A stretch of 64,000 nt of DNA from Dactylonectria macrodidyma (taxonomy: Eukaryota; Ascomycota; Sordariomycetes; Hypocreales; Nectriaceae), in contig JAGMUV010000001.1 in assembly GCA_020744425.1 (NCBI GenBank), forward strand, positions 310,001 through 374,000, given 5' to 3'. Both the position numbers and the translations under genes were made by a program. Under the pieces are notes generated by a model, which ran no database searches, was not told the origin of the DNA, and worked only from the letters and a program-made list of their open reading frames with translations. This document shows, piece after piece, positions 43,985-55,186 of this stretch. Within the stretch, counting starts at the first letter, position 1, and the number at the start of each line of letters is the position of its first letter.

Positions 43985-45422
43985 ATGTCATCATCGAATT
44001 TGTCGTCCTTAGAAGCACCACATGGAGGTAACGGACCACCTTTGCCCCCTGGTTGGCTGGCAAATTGGAGTCCAGAGCACAATGCATGGTAAGTGTAACA
44101 AGCCCTACGCCATCAAAAGCTTTAGACGTATTTCTCACTATTGTTGGTCAGGTATTACGTCTTTCCTCCTACTGGAGTGACTCAATGGGAGTTTCCGACT
44201 GCCCCACAGGACCAACAGCAATACCCGGCTCAAGATCCCCAAGCCCATTCGATCGAGAACCCTCCAAACGACGCGGCAGTAGGAGAGGCTACTCAGCCCA
44301 TTGCAGATGGAGATCGTGGGTTGGGGAAGACTGCGTTTGCTCTGGGTGGGAGCTTTCTGGTTGGTTCCTCTCTCCGCAACAAATTCGAGAACCACCACGG
44401 AAGCCACGGCCAACAACACGGAATAGGCAAAATGACACAGTCTATGACAATCGCTGGCGCTGGCGCAATTGGAACAAAGTTGCTTGGTCTCTTTGGAAAT
44501 AAGCAGCAGCAGCAGCAGCCAGTGGTACAAACCACAACGCATACGCATACGCATTTCTATCCGGTCTATGTACCTGGGCCCCAAGGAACACCAGAACCGT
44601 CTTATCATGGGCAATATCCACCAAGCGACCCGAACTATGCTCAAATAACGACCAGTGCTACGGTCGGCGTAGTTCCTGACCCGAATAACTTTGCCTCGCC
44701 ACTTCAGACCGGAGGCACGCCAGTACCTCTCCAAGGTGCCAGTGGTCTGGGCACTTTCCCAACACAGAATGGACCACCGTTACACATATATGGCGCCGTA
44801 TTTGCAGACAAAGACGTCACGCAGATAGTTAGAAGTCTTGTCACTCCACAACAAACCTTTCAAATCAAGGGCGAGTCACTCACTGAACAACTTGGAGACC
44901 CATGGCCTGAAGCGGGACGGAAGATGTTCAACGTCTTGTATTCGTATGGGGACCGGCCTATGGAGCTTATTGCAGCCGAGTAAGCCAGCTCTCATCTGGT
45001 GAATGTGAGAATTTTTGGGTTAACTTCTCTGATGCACAGCACAACTACGACTAATATCGAGATCAAACACGAAGCCATATCCAAAAAGCGAATGGAATTT
45101 TGCCAGGCTCCACCATCTCGGATCATTGCTGGCATATGGGGATATGAAAATGCATTGACGTAAGCGCCAACTCGTACTGGCACATTTTGAATTGCACTTA
45201 ACTCTAACAACATTGTGTAGAAGAGCGAGGATAGAACAGTTGGAAAAAGAAGGTGAGTTGGATGGTTCAGGAGACACCCTCGGACCAGGCGGGTTTTGGG
45301 GTTGGGAACCAAAGACACTGGTGTGTTACTATAGGACCGACACAGGGGACGTTGGTATTGCGTATTGTCGAGATGGAGGAACAATCCGCCTTCCCTGGAA
45401 CCCGCTTGCGAAATGGTCCTAG
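43985..45422 (+). CDS. WW-domain protein with fungal-specific C-terminal domain, 417 aa
   Basis: There are four exons, 43985-44088, 44152-44979, 45040-45159 and 45221-45422; all three introns have GTAAGT or GTAAGC donors and the joins stay in frame. The first intron splits the WW domain: PPLPPGWLANWSPEHNAW is joined to YYVFPPTGVTQWEFP, with the two Trp and the Pro in place. A glycine-rich hydrophobic segment and a short polyglutamine run follow (QQQQQP near 44506-44520). The second half begins YGAVFADKDVTQIVRSLV and holds LGDPWPEAGRKMFNVLYSYG, IIAGIWGYENAL and GFWGWEPKTLVCYYR. It looks like an uncharacterised fungal domain. WW domains bind Pro-rich partners. It is intact, unlike its three downstream neighbours. 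Confidence 0.75.
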
Positions 45423-45757
45423 CAAGTGCACTTGGAAAGATTACGATAGTCAAAACAGATACTCTTCTCTTGCAACAGCAGCCGTGGCCGGCGCATAGCT
45501 TGTGTAAAAAGAGAGAACGGGGCCAACCAGGGGTGTGGTATGTATGCCAGGTGATATGTTCAATAGCGAAGACCACATAAAATTTCCATCACTTCTGCAA
45601 ACCCTGGCTACATCCGCATTCGAGTTGCTTGATGCTCCCCATGCACTAGGACCTTATTTGTTTTCCTGCACCGATTCCAAATAACGGTACTAGGCCCAAC
45701 CCTGAACTAGACCTTGCTAACTCTGCTGCTCAGTTGAACCCTGCATTACCTCCCGCG
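45423..45757. other. Short intergenic region
   Basis: No gene is seen. The frame of the next pseudogene may start a little upstream (after a stop near 45680). Confidence 0.45.
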
Positions 45758-46567
45758 ATGTCGGCTCCGTCTCTAGGACCAGCCCCAGAGCATCTCCGTA
45801 CAGGCGCCACCACTCGCGGTGACTTGAATGCCAAGCAAATTTTGGCTATGATCGACGCTGGTATCAACCATGGGTGGCGCGCTTATGGTCGGGGGACCTA
45901 GGGGTATACCGTTCTTCGTACTATCAACACACCTGATTCTGACCGCCTCTTCCCCAAGGCAATGGACCACTTGCAGCGGTGGATTTCGTGCTATATCGAT
46001 AGAAATCGTTTCTCTTCTTTCGGTGAGCGTGGCAGGGAAGTCATGGTCCAGAATCCAGAGAGGGTAAACGAGCTGATTCGTCGCCTGCATCTTGACGTTG
46101 TCGAAGATAAGGAGAACCTCGACGTTGGGCCACTGAGCTTTAATAGTCCAGTGATCTTTTATAACCTCGAGAAGTATTTTCGGCAGACCATGAATGCAGT
46201 TGGAGAGGAAGTCGAGTCAGCCGAAACTGGCCGATTCTCCGATTGCTTAATCGTTGACGCCGAAAGTCTGGCGTCCCTACAAGTACTCTTTCAAGACCCA
46301 CCAGTTCCGCGCAATCCAGATACTTTAGAGGAACTGCAGCAACTAAAGAAGGCGGGCAGAGGCTCGTGGATGTGGCTTCTGGACAGTAGGAACACGCGAC
46401 GTCGCCATGCCGGGGTTGTAGTTGACGATCTTGACGATTTTGCCATCGGTTTTATGAAGATCGAGACAGCTGTGATCCACGACGCTTGGTACGCGAGGCC
46501 AATGTCGTGGAGTCGATACGAATTTTTCTTCCAACTAAGACGCAAGGAAATGGAGAGGTTTACTTGA
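45758..46567 (+). pseudogene. Fungal orphan-family gene with a single nonsense codon
   Basis: From the ATG at 45758 the frame runs MSAPSLGPAPEHLRTGATTR to GWRAYGRGT, is stopped by TAG at 45899-45901, and continues unbroken in the same frame for 221 codons. That downstream stretch includes GYTVLRTINTPDSDRLFPKA, LHLDVVEDKENL, FSDCLIVDAESLASL and WMWLLDSRN. This is a very common family of uncharacterised proteins in ascomycetes. A Trp is expected at the stop (GTWGYTV), so one G-to-A change is enough. The remaining frame shows no other damage, so the loss is recent, or the codon is read through, or the base is wrong. The function is unknown. Confidence 0.65.
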
Positions 46568-46747
46568 AATATTGGTAAAATAGGTTTCCTATGGCAACTG
46601 CTTGTTGTCGCCCTATTCTTCAAGGCAGCTGAGGGAACCAACCGGTAGTCTGTATTTCCACATCGCGGACCTGCAACAAATCCTCTGCCTTTGTATAGAG
46701 TTGCGAGTCCTTGATTGGAACAAAGCTGACTGTGATTTCTAGACGCA

Positions 46748-47512
46748 CACATTCGAGTTGGCGTTGTAAAGGGCTCTGACCTCACAATCGAGAATTGCCC
46801 CAAAAAGACGGGCAAGTCAACAGAAAATGCAAGGCATCTTCCTTAGCGATGCACATGACATCAAAATCGAGCGCATATCTCGAAAATGTCTGGATCTGGA
46901 CGGCTGATCATGATATAGAGTACGAGCCATCTAACTAAGTCCCTATCCGTGACGGCTCTTGTTCTAACCTACTCTCAGCAAGGTCACCAAAGACCAGATA
47001 GATGTGTACACTGGCCGCGGTCTTCTCATTGAGAGTGATAACGCATGGCTTTGGGGAACTTCGGCAGAGCATGCCGTCCTGTATCAATATCAGCTGCTCA
47101 ACGCAAAGAATATCCTCATGGGCATGATACAAACGGATTCGCCGTACTCCCAACCAGTGCTCAAGGCCCCCTAGCCATCCAAGACTGGTCTCTTTGCCAA
47201 CGATCCAATGTTCTTCTAATGCACCGGGACTAGTTGCGCCTTCTCTTGAGTTGTCCACACTGTGTATTTTGGCTCTGTATGTGTGTGCTCAGTGCCGGCC
47301 TTTGCAGCTGGCTCTTAGACTATGGCCAATCTTGCGTCAAAGTCAGCAACTGCCAAGCTCGTGGCCTTGACGTTGAAGAGTCTCACGATGTCTGGATCTA
47401 CAATCTCTGCACCAAGGCAATCCTGGAAATGATTTCACCGCTTGACAACACGCCCACCTACGCCAAAGATAAAATGAACGGGTCCGTGGCGTCTACCATG
47501 GCCTGGCTCTAG
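46748..47512 (+). pseudogene. GH55 exo-beta-1,3-glucanase, C-terminal remnant
   Basis: The pieces are in the right order for the C-terminal beta-helix of GH55: HIRVGVVKGSDLTIENCPKK, SSAYLENVWIWTADHDIE, VYTGRGLLIES, WLWGTSAEHAVLYQYQL, AKNILMGMIQTDSPYSQP, CSWLLDYGQSCVKVSNCQAR, VWIYNLCTKAILEMISP and a final ASTMAWL. They are split by frame changes and stops, for example TAG after VLKAP where Gln is likely, and TAA near 47218. A possible intron remains between 46935 and 46980. The N-terminal two-thirds of the enzyme, with most of the first beta-helix, is missing. It was a secreted wall- or glucan-degrading enzyme. Confidence 0.75.
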
Positions 47513-47699
47513 GGCGCTTGCCAGACCTCGGGCAAGCGAGTGTTTGAAGAAATCAGGTTTTTGGACTGATGAAGAACTTGACGAGCTTAATCTAGGTCTT
47601 CCGATTCCTGTGTCTCCGCCTTGATGGAGCGTATCAAGTGCGGCAAGTTGACTATGGGCTTCATGGCAGCGGGGATGAGAGGCTCACTTGGCAAAAAAA

Positions 47700-48774
47700 A
47701 AAAATTACTCACGTCTATGACAAAGGCTGCGGTGAAAGCTTGCCGACTTACTTTGATACTATTAGTATTGCCTGTACGATGGTTATCGAGTCGAGGATGG
47801 GATTCTGACACTCCTTGGCAGTAGTATTTAGGCGAAATATGGCGAAACTTGCTTAAAGGATACCAAGTCAGGGAAGTGCTTCCATGGTATGTACTTGCGA
47901 GAGTTCACACATTGGCCTACGCTTGATACAATGCTGACCTATGGTGTCGATTGCAGATATCATAGCTGCATTCACGGATGTGCCATCCATCGAAAAGTTC
48001 ATCGAGACCCAACTCAAGTATACATACAAGACTTGTGGTTGACCTGGAAACACAACTGTTCTAGGAGTGCCTATTAATACCCCCACGGAGTCCGACTTTT
48101 GCTTATCAGGCAACATGTATACCACGACAGCCAAAGATACAAGTGACTCCATTGCCCTCGCCAAAAGCATTTCCTCGGCCGCATTGTATCTTGGCAACAC
48201 CATCATCGGAGACTACAACAGCATTGATCAAGGAACAAAGCTATGCCTCCCCCTAGCATATGCCTCAACTTGGATAGTCAAAGTAGGTGACACTTGTAGC
48301 TCCATATAGAAGGCAACGCGCAACTTTAAGCTTCCAAGAGGGGAAGTCTAGGACTACAACCCCTGGATTAACGTTGACTGCACCAATCTCCAGACCGCCA
48401 GCAACGCCACGTTTGGGCACGTCATTTGCCTCACTCCACAGAATGGGAAATACAAAATGGCAGACGATGCTTATCAGGGGTTCGACCACTCCCAAGACGA
48501 ACAATGTCTACGCCAGCTACACGACTCTGATCACCGATGGAGCCAAGCTTACCAAGGGACAACTATACATTGTGGCATCTGACACCTGGCCAAAACGGGC
48601 GATACCCTCCCAATCATGGCCTATGAGTCGGGCTCCACTCTTGACATCTTCCTGCATGTGTATCCTTCACTCGGGACTGCGATTGAGGGGTACAATAGCC
48701 TCGTGAAATCCGGGAGCACATACTGTGTTATACCGTCCATAGCATGGATGATGCTTACAGATGGCGATTACTAA
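47700..48774 (+). pseudogene. LysM-domain secreted protein, degenerate
   Basis: Reading across frames gives VYDKGCGESLPTYFDTISIA, VPSIEKFIETQLKYTYKTCG, ESDFCLSGNMYTTTAKDTSD, SIALAKSISSAALYLGN, DQGTKLCLPLA, then TWIVKVGDTCSSI and DYNPWINVDCTNLQ, and GHVICLTPQNGKY. That is two recognisable LysM modules plus a decayed third near 48600-48750 (GSTLDIFLHVYP, STYCVIP). Stops lie at 48040-48042 (TGA, likely from CGA), 48307-48309 and 48349-48351 (TAG, likely from CAG). LysM proteins bind chitin oligomers and often hide fungal chitin from hosts. A 12-A run at 47693-47704 sits in the 5' part. It is not functional as it stands. Confidence 0.65.
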
Positions 48775-49926
48775 CATTTTTTTTTTTTTAAATAAACCTC
48801 TCTAGTTCTTTTTTTGTGTATGGGTTGCTTAAAAGTGCGCGCGGTGATCTAATTGTTCACCACTCCACTGCCAGTATTGAGACCCTCCTTCAGCAGATTC
48901 TTGCTGCCCCATTAGACCTTCCAATGCCGTCCTCATCTTGATAATACGCTCCTTTATTTCCATGTTGTCAAAGCTCTCCTTCAATGGTGCATGGTCATCG
49001 CACCGAGGCGGACAATTCTTAGCTATTTAGGAGCTTCGACACTGACCGGCATCAACCTCACGAACCCTCTGGGCGTGATGCTTTTAAGGGGGCGACGACT
49101 TAGGAGGTACCGACGCACGAGTCATGTTCAGGACCCCAAGCTTTCCCAGTGAAGCTGGAATCCTTTGAAAGGGCTGACTTTCTTCTCAAGGTGGCGGAAG
49201 TACTGTCTCGTGGCAGTTTGGATGAAGTCAATGACGATATGCAATGAGGATGGTCCCTTGCATTTCTCCAACCGCATGTCTCACTCTGAGAATACGTACG
49301 TCCATGTGGCAGACTCCGACCAGGTGCTTTTGTGCTAGCCTGCGCACTTCAGTACGCTGCCTTTTGGAATCAACCAATTAGAAGAAGTTGCGTGTTTATT
49401 GAGGATACCGAGGCTAAAATCCACCTCCCAGGAGTCCAGATTCCTTTTTCTTGGCGCTATTGTTTGTCCGTCTCTGCTAACTCTTGGACTAGATATGGAG
49501 GGGGCTAGGACACAGGGGCATCAGGATTTATCTTTCGATGGGGCGCCCGACTATTGACCCCACTGAGGAGCTAGAGCTGGCAATTCAAGACGTTCTAGCT
49601 TAGCCCAACCGTCATTAGGAATGATCTGGTGGCCGTAGAGCCCTACAAGGTTATGCAGGCAAGCCACTTGAGGAAAATCCAATTTTAAAAAAAGCTAAAA
49701 CATGCTTATCGCTTCAGGAGGAACTCACAAAATGCCCCTGATACTAAGTGAGCCTGCGAATTACTCCACATATATACCCCCTTGCGCACGCTGGAATGGT
49801 TCCCGCGTTGTCTTCCCATTCTTACCCTTGCTCTCTATTCTTTCTCTCTCTTTTTTGCATTCTTTCGCTCCGCAATCCAACTTCTGTACATTCCTTCCTC
49901 CCCCTCACTGCCTTTGCGCTTAGACC
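48775..49926. other. Intergenic region with coding-like relics
   Basis: A T-rich run lies at 48777-48789. Around 49540-49680 the plus strand reads GRPTIDPTEELELAIQDVLA and, in another frame, LVAVEPYKVMQASHLRK. This looks like the remains of a gene, but I cannot name it. The right end is the CT-rich leader of the acyltransferase gene. Confidence 0.4.
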
Positions 49927-51549
49927 ATGAACGGCCAAGCCAGCAAAAGAGAAGCCTCTCTAGAGCAATCTAGAGGGCTTCTGAATGGAGCTTCTTCACC
50001 TGCTTCGGATTTCGGCGATGACAACAGCGGCACGTACCAAAAGCTCTCCCATCTGGGTAGGGTTGGACACCTCCAAGGTCTTATCGAGTCCACCCGGTCC
50101 TTGAGCCTATCATTCGTCATCGGCCGCATTCTTTGGTTCCTTGTCCCCAGCTTTCTCCAGGGTCGCCAGGTTCGAAGCCAGCTTTTCCCCGCCAAATTGG
50201 GACCTACAGCCTATCTGGACGGCGTGCGAGGAGTGGCATGCCTCATGGTCTTCAACCAGCATTATTTCAGCACTGCTTATGACACTCGTCAGGTCTGGGG
50301 CTGTCAAGGCGGAAACTACAACATTATGCGACTGCCCATTGTGCGTGTAGCCTACGGTGGAAACGAGGCTGTCGCCATGTTCTTTATCATTTCCGGCTAT
50401 GCTCTGTCCTACAGATGTCTCAAGCTCGCTAGAAGCCGCAATATTGAGGGCTTCTCTACGAGTCTAGGCTCCCTGGTATTCAGACGAGCGATGCGGCTTT
50501 TCATCCCGGTAGCAGTTTCGATGTTCATCATTATGTGGTTCGTTCACCTAAACATGTTCGAATGGGCCCGAGCAGCCGTCAAAAACCCTACTTATTTTCG
50601 GCTTGGATCCCCTCCTCCACCACCTCTCGGCTCTTTGAGTGCACAGCTTCTCGACCTGGGTACTGTCCTCCTGAACGCGATACAAGTTTTTGACTGGCCT
50701 CGATTCACTGGAGTGTCACGTACGTATTTTCCATTACATGTCTTGACCTGATCAATCCTAGAATGTTTACGCTGATGCAACCCTGCAGATTATAACCTCC
50801 ATCTTTGGACTATCCCGGTCGAATTCCGATGCTCGCTTTACCTGTTCGTGGTTCTGATGGGAACGGCCCATCTTCGACCGAAGGCTAGAATGCTTGTTCT
50901 ATCATTCATAATTTGGTTCACCTATATGGCGGTTCGATGGGACTTCCTCATGTTCCTGGTTGGTATGGCGCTTGTTGAGTGGGATTTGTATCGCGGCGCT
51001 CACACCTCGAGCCCTGCCCTTCCTCTGGCTGAAAAGGGGAAAGCGGGCTCTCACAAGACGCTGAAGATTTTCTTCTGGAATTCTATCATCATCCTAGCGT
51101 TGTATTTTCTTTCACAGCCTAATTTCTTTCCCCATGATACTCCTGGATGGGATTATTTGACGACAATCATCCCCGAGCGGTGGTACGAATTCAGAGCACG
51201 GTATTGGCAGAACATTGGAGCAGTTCTCTTCATGTTCGCATTGGGGCACTCAGAACACTGGCAGCGCTTCTTCACCTCGGACATCATCCAGTATCTCGGC
51301 AAAATTTCCTACGCACTCTACCTCGTTCACGGCACAGTCATTCTTCTTGTTTCTCTTCGGTTAGATATGATGATGCTTGACATCACAGGCGTGGACGGTT
51401 ATCGGTACCATGTTGGATTCTTACTCGGCTCATTTTTCTCTATTCCGCTCGTTTTCTGGTGTGCGGATGTTTTCTGGCGAGCTGTGGACATACCCTCAGT
51501 CAAGTTTGCTAGGTGGTTCGAGGGAAAACTTGGTTTTGGCAAGGCTTAA
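49927..51549 (+). CDS. Acyltransferase 3 family membrane protein, 517 aa
   Basis: There are two exons, 49927-50719 and 50789-51549. The intron has a GTACGT donor and TGCAG acceptor and restores SHYNLHLWTIPVEFRCSLYL. Family marks are YLDGVRGVACLMVFNQHY near residue 98, with the catalytic His position, then GNEAVAMFFIISGYALSYR, a FRRAMRLFIPVAVSMFI membrane segment, and LGKISYALYLVHG near the end. About ten membrane segments alternate with short loops, as in PF01757 enzymes that move acyl groups onto sugars, lipids or other small molecules at a membrane. The N-terminal 80 residues are soluble. The substrate is unknown. It is intact. Confidence 0.85.
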
Positions 51550-52711
51550 TTAGACTGTATAGTTGGCGTTAAAAATCAGAGAATATACGAATTACGAGTG
51601 CGATATGATGCTCTTCCTTTTAAATACAACATTGCCGATGAGCTTGGGCTGTGAGTTATGGATGAAGCTGATTTGGAGCGCCACGGCTTCTCGCGTGCTG
51701 GGACGAGGCCGTTGACCCTCTCAAAGGAGTTGACCCATAGAGAAACAAAAGAAATGGCATTTACGAAATCAGCTGTCCACACATTAGATAAACTTACATG
51801 GGAATAGGGGCATGTGGATCAAGTGCGCGCGATGTTTCACCGCGAGAAGAACCACCCAACTTCCAAGCACCATCGTTTGGTCATTCGGAAACGAGTCCTT
51901 TGGCTGGAACCACTAGACCATGTGCGACTTCGCGAGAGCAGTAGATCCACTCCGACTCATCCACTACGAAGGTGACATTCCTGCCAAGAATACCAGCATG
52001 CTCTCGCTCATGTAAATTGGAGCGAGCTAGGGAGGTGAACGAACAGAAATGATGGTCTGCGCAGGTTGACAAACGACATTCCGCAGCAAAGGCTTGTTGC
52101 CGTAGCAATTAACACAGGACGAGGGTGTTACGAAATCTAGTGCAGCCTCCAAAATCTTTCTAAGTATCAAAAGTATGCGGGAAATTGTAAGTGAGGGAAT
52201 GTGGCTGACGTGTGCTTCTTCATGAGCCATTTCGAGAGTTCAGAGATCAGGTGTAGACTCCCGGGGTGAACAGAATATTCAAGCCCCCCCCCCCCGCAAC
52301 GAGCATCGTTGAGGATTCTGTGACGATGATATATCCCTTGTGCTGTTGCCAGGGATTGAAAAAATGGGTGGAAACCGGGGAAGAAGATCTCGTATCGAGA
52401 CCGAAATTGGTCTGCTTCGTCTAATTAGACAGACGCCCTCAGACACGGTCCAAACTATCACCATATTCATCCAATTGGTGCCAACAGACCACCCGGGCGA
52501 GATAGCGTCGGTCTGATAGTCCCTCCGAAAAGAGTTGATGACGTAGAAGTAAGCCCTTCTGTTTGCAATGATACGAATGTATAAAGCAATGCCTCAAATA
52601 CCCATTAACGACATTCCTGCTTCTCATAGTTGTTTTCAATCCCAGTACTTAGCACCCAAACCATATCGTCTGTCATTGCTTCATTCCGCCGAATTTTTAA
52701 AAGCTTCCTCG
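51550..52711. other. Intergenic region, no gene seen
   Basis: It contains a C12 run at 52284-52295. The last 100 bp include a TATA-free leader for the SRPBCC gene. Confidence 0.5.
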
Positions 52712-53188
52712 ATGTACGACATTCAAGCCTCAGTCATCATGGCCGCATCGCCTCACAAGTTGTGGCAGAAGCTCATGGACCTACCGTCTTGGCCTCATTG
52801 GAATACCTTTGTCACATCGATTCAAGTCCAAGGGCCGGATCAAATTCTTTCTACTGGTAGTCAACAAGTCATTACTATCACACCCGATGCCAACAAACCT
52901 ACCTCAACCGAATCCTACAAGAACGTTGTCACGGAGATAAAGCCAAACAAAAAGCTAGTTTGGCGAGGCGACCTTATTAGTCCACTGGTTCTCAGTACCG
53001 AACATTGGTGCACACTCGAGCCTGTGGTGAGTAAGGATGGAAATACCCAGAACACATTGTTTGCTCAAGGCGAGAGTTTCTCGGGGGTTATGTGTGTAGT
53101 CGTTGGATTGTCTGGAAAGCCAAAGCAGCTGAAGGAAGGGTATGTAAGAATGAACAATGACTTGAAAAAGGTGGTCCAGGGAAATTAA
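52712..53188 (+). CDS. SRPBCC (START/polyketide-cyclase-like) protein, 158 aa
   Basis: The frame is open further upstream, but the first ATG giving a normal family start is at 52712 (MYDIQASVIM). The sequence order is the helix-grip fold: a first strand, then SPHKLWQKLMDLPSWPHWNT, the G-rich SIQVQGPDQI strand, a KNVVTEIKPNKKLVWRGDL segment, a buried VLSTEHWCTLEPV strand, and a long C-terminal helix LKEGYVRMNNDLKKVV. These proteins bind lipids or polyketide-like ligands in a deep pocket. There is no signal peptide, so it is cytosolic. It has no pathway neighbours. It is intact, and the family call is based on fold-order similarity. Confidence 0.75.
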   Translation: MYDIQASVIMAASPHKLWQKLMDLPSWPHWNTFVTSIQVQGPDQILSTGSQQVITITPDANKPTSTESYKNVVTEIKPNKKLVWRGDLISPLVLSTEHWCTLEPVVSKDGNTQNTLFAQGESFSGVMCVVVGLSGKPKQLKEGYVRMNNDLKKVVQGN

Positions 53189-53485
53189 ACTGGATACTTT
53201 TTTTGGTATCGTGTTGGAAAGGAATTTGGTAATTACCATCTAGAATATTATTTATCAAAGTTAAGATTATTAATTGAATATGAAGATCTACGAACTACTA
53301 AACACGAAGGCGCCAGGTCGTTTGGAAGAGATGTCGAAACCATCTTGGAAGAACGCAGTTGACTCTATCCCAAAGCTGTCAACGGCCTTGAATCAGTCAC
53401 CGGGTAAGCCACATTGGTGCTCGAGTTTCTACAATCGTCATTGATCATGTTGCTACACTACATATCAATCCATTAGGCTCAGCTA

Positions 53486-55186
53486 CTAAGGCAACTCGTG
53501 CCGTTCATGTTTCCGATTTGGGTCAGGTGAAGGCATTCCCCGTAACTCTACAGGAAGGCATTGATCCATCATCTCGACAGGATGTGACTGAGAAGACGAG
53601 TACTTATATTCCGTCCATCGTGATGGTGGTTGTGTCGGTGATTGGCTGGTTTGTGTCTGCTGTCTCCTTCGACGCCATAGAAAGAAGACACCTAAGGCAA
53701 TTGCAAGGAGGCCCGCGACAATACCGACGCCAATGCCAATCTTGGCTCCCAACGTCAGCCCTACTTTCCCTTCAGTCGCAATAATACTCGGCGTGGTCGT
53801 TGAAGTAGCTTTGCTGGAAGATGAGGCGGTATAGTCTACCTCATCTGACCAGATGCCACTCCATGATGCTTCCCAATTATTGCCACCTTTGCTGATGGTT
53901 TTCGATGTTGGCTCGATAGTCGCGACATTTGGCACTGCCTGGATGTTCTGGCCCGGCGCCTGGGCCATCCACCACTTTGCCGACCTTGGATCCCAATTTG
54001 CGCCGATAAAAGCGTCTTGCAAATATGCTCGTCCGAGGACGTACTGATTCTTGCCGTTGACGTGGCACGGGAAGTAGGGCGTTGGATCGTCGACCAGCGG
54101 CGTCTCGAGTGTCAGGTTGAGATGCATAAACGGAACGCGGATCTTGATTGGATCGGTGTTGGAGCTGGATATGAAGGAAAAGTATACCGCCGAGGCCGAA
54201 GATACGATTTGGCTGAACTGGGTTGAATTTGTGTCCCACAGATACAGCCCCAAGCCTTCGTCGAACGTGACTGGGAGGTAGGAGGCGATGTTGTCGCAAG
54301 TCGACTTAGGAAGGCTGAAGTATGGAGAGCAACCATCGATGGACACCTTGAGACTTCGCCCCATTGTAGAGTTGCCTTTGGTGAGAAGTCCGTCTTGAGT
54401 ATCGAAGTCAAAAGGCGAGCTGTTCCCGATCACGTCGATGCCAATGTCCCACAGCGTGATGCCGTCTCGAAAGTCGCCGTCCAACGTGATGATATCACCG
54501 ATAACGCGATTCTGGTCGTAGCCGCCGAACCAAAGTGATCCAGCAAGAGCTGGCTGGACTGAGCCGATGTGCATACCAAATGAGTTAGAAGGGATTTTGC
54601 CGTGTTCCCACATGTATCCGGGAATGAGACTGGCGTTGGCCCACGGAAGCGAAGCGTCGGCTTGCGTAAAGGACTGATTCACGGAACCACTGCCACCGAG
54701 ACTCAGGCATCCGGCAAAGAATGAATAGTTTTTGCCACTGGGATACACCATTCTTTGTCCGCCATCCAAGAGGGCCAGACTCGCGTTTTCAACCTCAAAG
54801 TTCTGTAGCCTTAGACTGTCCACCCATCGTGTTGCGTCGTCGCCAGTGACATTTAGGCCGAAAATGTAGTTGCTGAGGCTGACAGGCATTGAAATGCCTC
54901 CATTGGAGCCTTGAGATGCTACCTTGTCGTACAAACCAGCTTCCTCGGCGTAGCACGTCCCTGACTCAACTGCGGTGCAGTAATCATCTTGTATCAACCA
55001 AGTCTCCCAAGTCGAACCCGGAAATAGTTTGTATTGCCCATCTTCTGCCGTTATTGCATGCCATGGGCCGTCGGGTCCTATCGTGTCGTCGGACCATGGG
55101 ACTTCGAAAGGGGTCGGCGTGGTAGAGACGGCGGGGGAGAATGCAGCTGCAACCAGGCAGAGAGTGGTGATTAAAGTATAGACCAT
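53486..55186 (-). CDS. Pepsin-like (A1) membrane-anchored protein, catalytic residues lost, 566 aa
   Basis: This is an intact single-exon gene. An N-terminal signal peptide (MVYTLITTLCLVAAAFSPAV) is followed by an A1-type fold. Where the first DTG loop belongs, the sequence is FPGSTWETWLIQDDYC, and where the second DSG belongs it is SIDGCSPYFSLP. Neither catalytic Asp-Thr/Ser-Gly is present. Many Asn-X-Ser/Thr sites point to glycosylation. Near residue 480 a membrane segment (IGIGVGIVAGLLAIALGVFF) is followed by LWRRRRQQ and a 60-residue Ser/Pro/Gln-rich cytoplasmic tail. The layout is that of an extracellular pepsin-fold domain on a stalk with a cytosolic tail. Such proteins are numerous in filamentous ascomycetes and uncharacterised. 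A two-span 98-aa ORF (55467-55171) overlaps its start by 16 bp. Confidence 0.8.
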   Translation of the reverse strand: MVYTLITTLCLVAAAFSPAVSTTPTPFEVPWSDDTIGPDGPWHAITAEDGQYKLFPGSTWETWLIQDDYCTAVESGTCYAEEAGLYDKVASQGSNGGISMPVSLSNYIFGLNVTGDDATRWVDSLRLQNFEVENASLALLDGGQRMVYPSGKNYSFFAGCLSLGGSGSVNQSFTQADASLPWANASLIPGYMWEHGKIPSNSFGMHIGSVQPALAGSLWFGGYDQNRVIGDIITLDGDFRDGITLWDIGIDVIGNSSPFDFDTQDGLLTKGNSTMGRSLKVSIDGCSPYFSLPKSTCDNIASYLPVTFDEGLGLYLWDTNSTQFSQIVSSASAVYFSFISSSNTDPIKIRVPFMHLNLTLETPLVDDPTPYFPCHVNGKNQYVLGRAYLQDAFIGANWDPRSAKWWMAQAPGQNIQAVPNVATIEPTSKTISKGGNNWEASWSGIWSDEVDYTASSSSKATSTTTPSIIATEGKVGLTLGAKIGIGVGIVAGLLAIALGVFFLWRRRRQQTQTSQSPTQPPSRWTEYKYSSSQSHPVEMMDQCLPVELRGMPSPDPNRKHERHELP

